13,084 nt of DNA, from assembly GCA_002371675.1 (NCBI GenBank), contig DFGE01000005.1, positions 4,193-17,276 on the forward strand. The letters are read 5' to 3'. Positions 12,980-13,084 of this stretch are shown here, in pieces (within the stretch, counting starts at the first letter, position 1; every line of letters begins with the position of its first letter). The DNA comes from Clostridiales bacterium UBA3758 (GTDB lineage Bacteria; Bacillota; Clostridia; Oscillospirales; Oscillospiraceae). Made by a program: the position numbers and the translations under genes. The notes under the pieces were generated by a model that saw nothing but the letters and a program-made list of their open reading frames with translations, had not been told where the DNA came from and made no database searches.

Positions 12980-13084
12980 GGCAGGTTTCCTTTCTGAAAA
13001 TGATGAATACTTGAGGGCGCGGTGAAACACATGCAGCGTTTCGCCAACGGTTCATTGCAGTAGCCTGATGGCGCCAATTCGAAC
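12980..13084 (-). other. Upstream region of the lipoprotein gene
   Basis: Only a ribosome binding site (AAAGGA on the minus strand) is clear. I found no good promoter; TATTCA just upstream of it has no matching -35. The promoter may lie beyond the window. Confidence 0.4.

Overview
The window looks like chromosomal DNA of a GC-rich gut-type member of the Clostridia (Oscillospirales-like). The basis is Gram-positive style signals (AGGAGG ribosome binding sites, TTGACA/TATAAT promoters with 16-17 bp spacers), a CymR/IscR-type Rrf2 regulator beside cysK, an N-acetyl-less Clostridia-type MnmA, a Thr-Pro-rich lipoprotein, and intergenic DNA full of perfect hairpins. The taxon is an inference; there is no rRNA or marker gene to settle it.

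Layout. 1-150: unassigned sequence and a strong terminator. 287-1474 (+): a GMP synthase ATP-pyrophosphatase whose usual glutaminase half is absent and replaced by a heavy-metal-associated (HMA) domain. 1578-1620: bidirectional terminator. 1679-2384 (-): a lower-GC patch holding a GNAT acetyltransferase and the C-terminal piece of an unidentified protein, directly against the end of mnmA. 2385-3956 (-): a MOSC-domain protein and mnmA, apparently one operon with a clear promoter. 4065-4549 (+): a second promoter and a probably frameshifted small gene. 4458-5542 (+): cysK with its own promoter and a leader that can form a pseudoknot over the Shine-Dalgarno. 5558-5993: a dense chain of eleven perfect hairpins. 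6007-6420 (-): Rrf2 regulator. 6749-9548 (+): XRE/TPR-like regulator overlapping an ABC half-exporter. 9606-9649: 20-bp perfect hairpin between convergent units. 9671-10971 (-): PrsW-family membrane protease and a 7-TM protein, translationally coupled. 11032-11245: a hairpin followed by a 174-bp imperfect palindrome (MITE-like). 11240-12979 (-): large lipoprotein with a duplicated domain, two Pro-rich linkers and a second, C-terminal membrane anchor.

How the genes fit. The centre has a sulfur theme: CysK makes cysteine, MnmA uses cysteine-derived persulfide to thiolate tRNA, MOSC proteins are linked to sulfur/molybdenum cofactor chemistry, and the three-cysteine Rrf2 protein next to cysK is a natural regulator of it; a similar ~20-nt block is present at both the cysK and rrf2 promoters. 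The regulator-exporter pair is a self-contained module whose substrate is not visible. The right end is an envelope module (lipoprotein, 7-TM protein, PrsW protease).

Most interesting: the HMA-GuaA fusion, the hairpin chain at 5558-5993 (including two copies of one hairpin that differ by a compensatory base-pair change), the possible pseudoknot in the cysK leader, and the 174-bp palindrome at the end of the lipoprotein gene. None has been searched against databases here.
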